Shown in pieces: positions 63,521 to 64,000 of a stretch of DNA of 64,000 nt (the first letter of the stretch is position 1; each line of letters opens with the position of its first letter). Where the stretch lies: positions 62,001 to 126,000 of the forward strand of contig JACKDF010000001.1 in assembly GCA_020633655.1 (NCBI GenBank). The letters are read 5' to 3'. The position numbers were made by a program, and so were the translations under genes. The DNA comes from Deferribacteres bacterium. Its GTDB lineage: Bacteria; Zhuqueibacterota; Zhuqueibacteria; Zhuqueibacterales; Geothermadaptataceae. The notes under the pieces are model-generated. The model made no database searches, was not told where the DNA came from, and saw nothing but the letters and a program-made list of their open reading frames with translations.

Positions 63521-64000
63521 ATGCGAGTTTTTATAAAAGGATTAATACTGGGTACAATGCTCACCATAGCCTGGTCTACTGGAGATACGCTGTTTTCCAG
63601 CCGAATGTATCTCGGAGAAGCGAGAATACATACAATTCAAAATGGAGAGCAACTGAGTACCCTGGCCCAACAATATTACGGTAATGCGGTTTATTGGCGA
63701 GAACTGGCTTTGATAAACCGGGCACCCAATGCAAACAATATTTATCCCGGTGAGAAAATCCTGTTACCAAGCGTCAATGCGATTGATAAACTCGCCCAGG
63801 CGAGACGACTCTCCGAGGTGAATGATCTCGTCGGATTGGAAGAAGAAGTTGCTGTCCAAGAAACAACACATGAAGCACGGGAATTTACGACGAAACAAAG
63901 TGCTCCACCCGCACAAAAGACGGAACCTGCACCAACTCAAAACACACCAGAAACGACGATTTTTGAAGCCACTCACTCAGAAACAGAGAACGGACTAAAG
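63521..64000 (+). CDS. LysM-domain exported protein, 3' end outside window
   Basis: 160 codons to the window edge, ATG 63521 with AAGAGGAGG upstream. A signal-anchor MRVFIKGLILGTMLTIAWST is followed by a LysM repeat at about 36-84 (IHTIQNGEQLSTLAQQYYGN; PNANNIYPGEKILLPS), then a Gln/Thr/Pro/Ala-rich linker from about 110. LysM domains bind peptidoglycan N-acetylglucosamine. It follows the small membrane protein by 26 bp, in the sigma-54 unit, and the C-terminal domain lies outside the window. Confidence 0.88.
   Translation, partial: MRVFIKGLILGTMLTIAWSTGDTLFSSRMYLGEARIHTIQNGEQLSTLAQQYYGNAVYWRELALINRAPNANNIYPGEKILLPSVNAIDKLAQARRLSEVNDLVGLEEEVAVQETTHEAREFTTKQSAPPAQKTEPAPTQNTPETTIFEATHSETENGLK

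Overview
The window reads as chromosomal DNA of a Gram-negative, probably uncultured bacterium of the FCB superphylum; a Calditrichota/KSB1-like lineage is my best guess. Support: two very large secreted proteins with PNPFNP-type C-terminal sorting domains, PKD and VCBS/FG-GAP modules; an Omp85-family outer-membrane protein and a giant beta-barrel; lipoproteins; a UbiA enzyme of the archaeal-ether-lipid type that occurs in FCB bacteria; and meso-DAP peptidoglycan recycling (Mpl). This placement is inference from gene content, not from a marker-gene tree.

Layout. 1-7149 (minus): 5' part of a malic enzyme, then a metal/redox locus made of a His-rich zinc-ribbon protein, an ArsP_2-type membrane exporter, an 85-aa unknown, a NifX-like protein, a PAS/sigma-54 activator and an octaheme lipoprotein cytochrome with TPRs. 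A sigma-54 promoter (3390-3407) and a palindromic activator site (3501-3524) lie ahead of the NifX gene. 7558-17313 (plus): GH1 beta-glucosidase, MscL, a small lipoprotein, an amidase, a SUMF1-domain protein, a membrane CBS-like protein, a three-gene ABC-2 exporter and an MBL hydrolase; the gaps here carry three families of short hairpin repeats. 17383-23569 (minus): tRNA-queuosine mannosyltransferase, tandem-R3H protein, Mpl, RodZ-like protein, Maf, Dtd and UbiA, mostly tightly packed. A possible small RNA (23640-23791) precedes a plus-strand M23 peptidase. 25182-33961 (minus): an unknown, a STAS protein and two paralogous giant secreted proteins. 34839-37662 (plus): an ECF-like sigma factor, its probable membrane anti-sigma/TPR partner, and ExoIII. 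37702-44942 (minus): a MazF-type toxin-antitoxin pair, then an envelope cluster (Omp85, a 1157-aa barrel protein, an NHL propeller). 45095-48987 (minus): rplM-rpsI and rpsB-tsf-pyrH-frr with terminators and a probable S2 leader. 49050-55470 (minus): an agmatinase-like enzyme, a 51-aa exported Cys-rich peptide, a 1045-aa amidase/golvesin-like lipoprotein and a PIN-PhoH protein. 55789-64000 (plus): a methyltransferase, a 1376-aa hybrid histidine kinase, a frameshifted DUF4258/YgiT pair, a free-standing DHp-like helical protein, an NtrC-type response regulator, and a sigma-54 promoter with two TGTAA-N3-TTACA sites driving a small membrane protein and a LysM protein cut by the window end.

The two most system-like regions are the sigma-54-controlled NifX/exporter/cytochrome locus at the left and the putative phosphorelay plus sigma-54 envelope operon at the right. 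No tRNA, rRNA, CRISPR array or insertion sequence was found. All functional calls come from reading motifs and context; no database searches were run.
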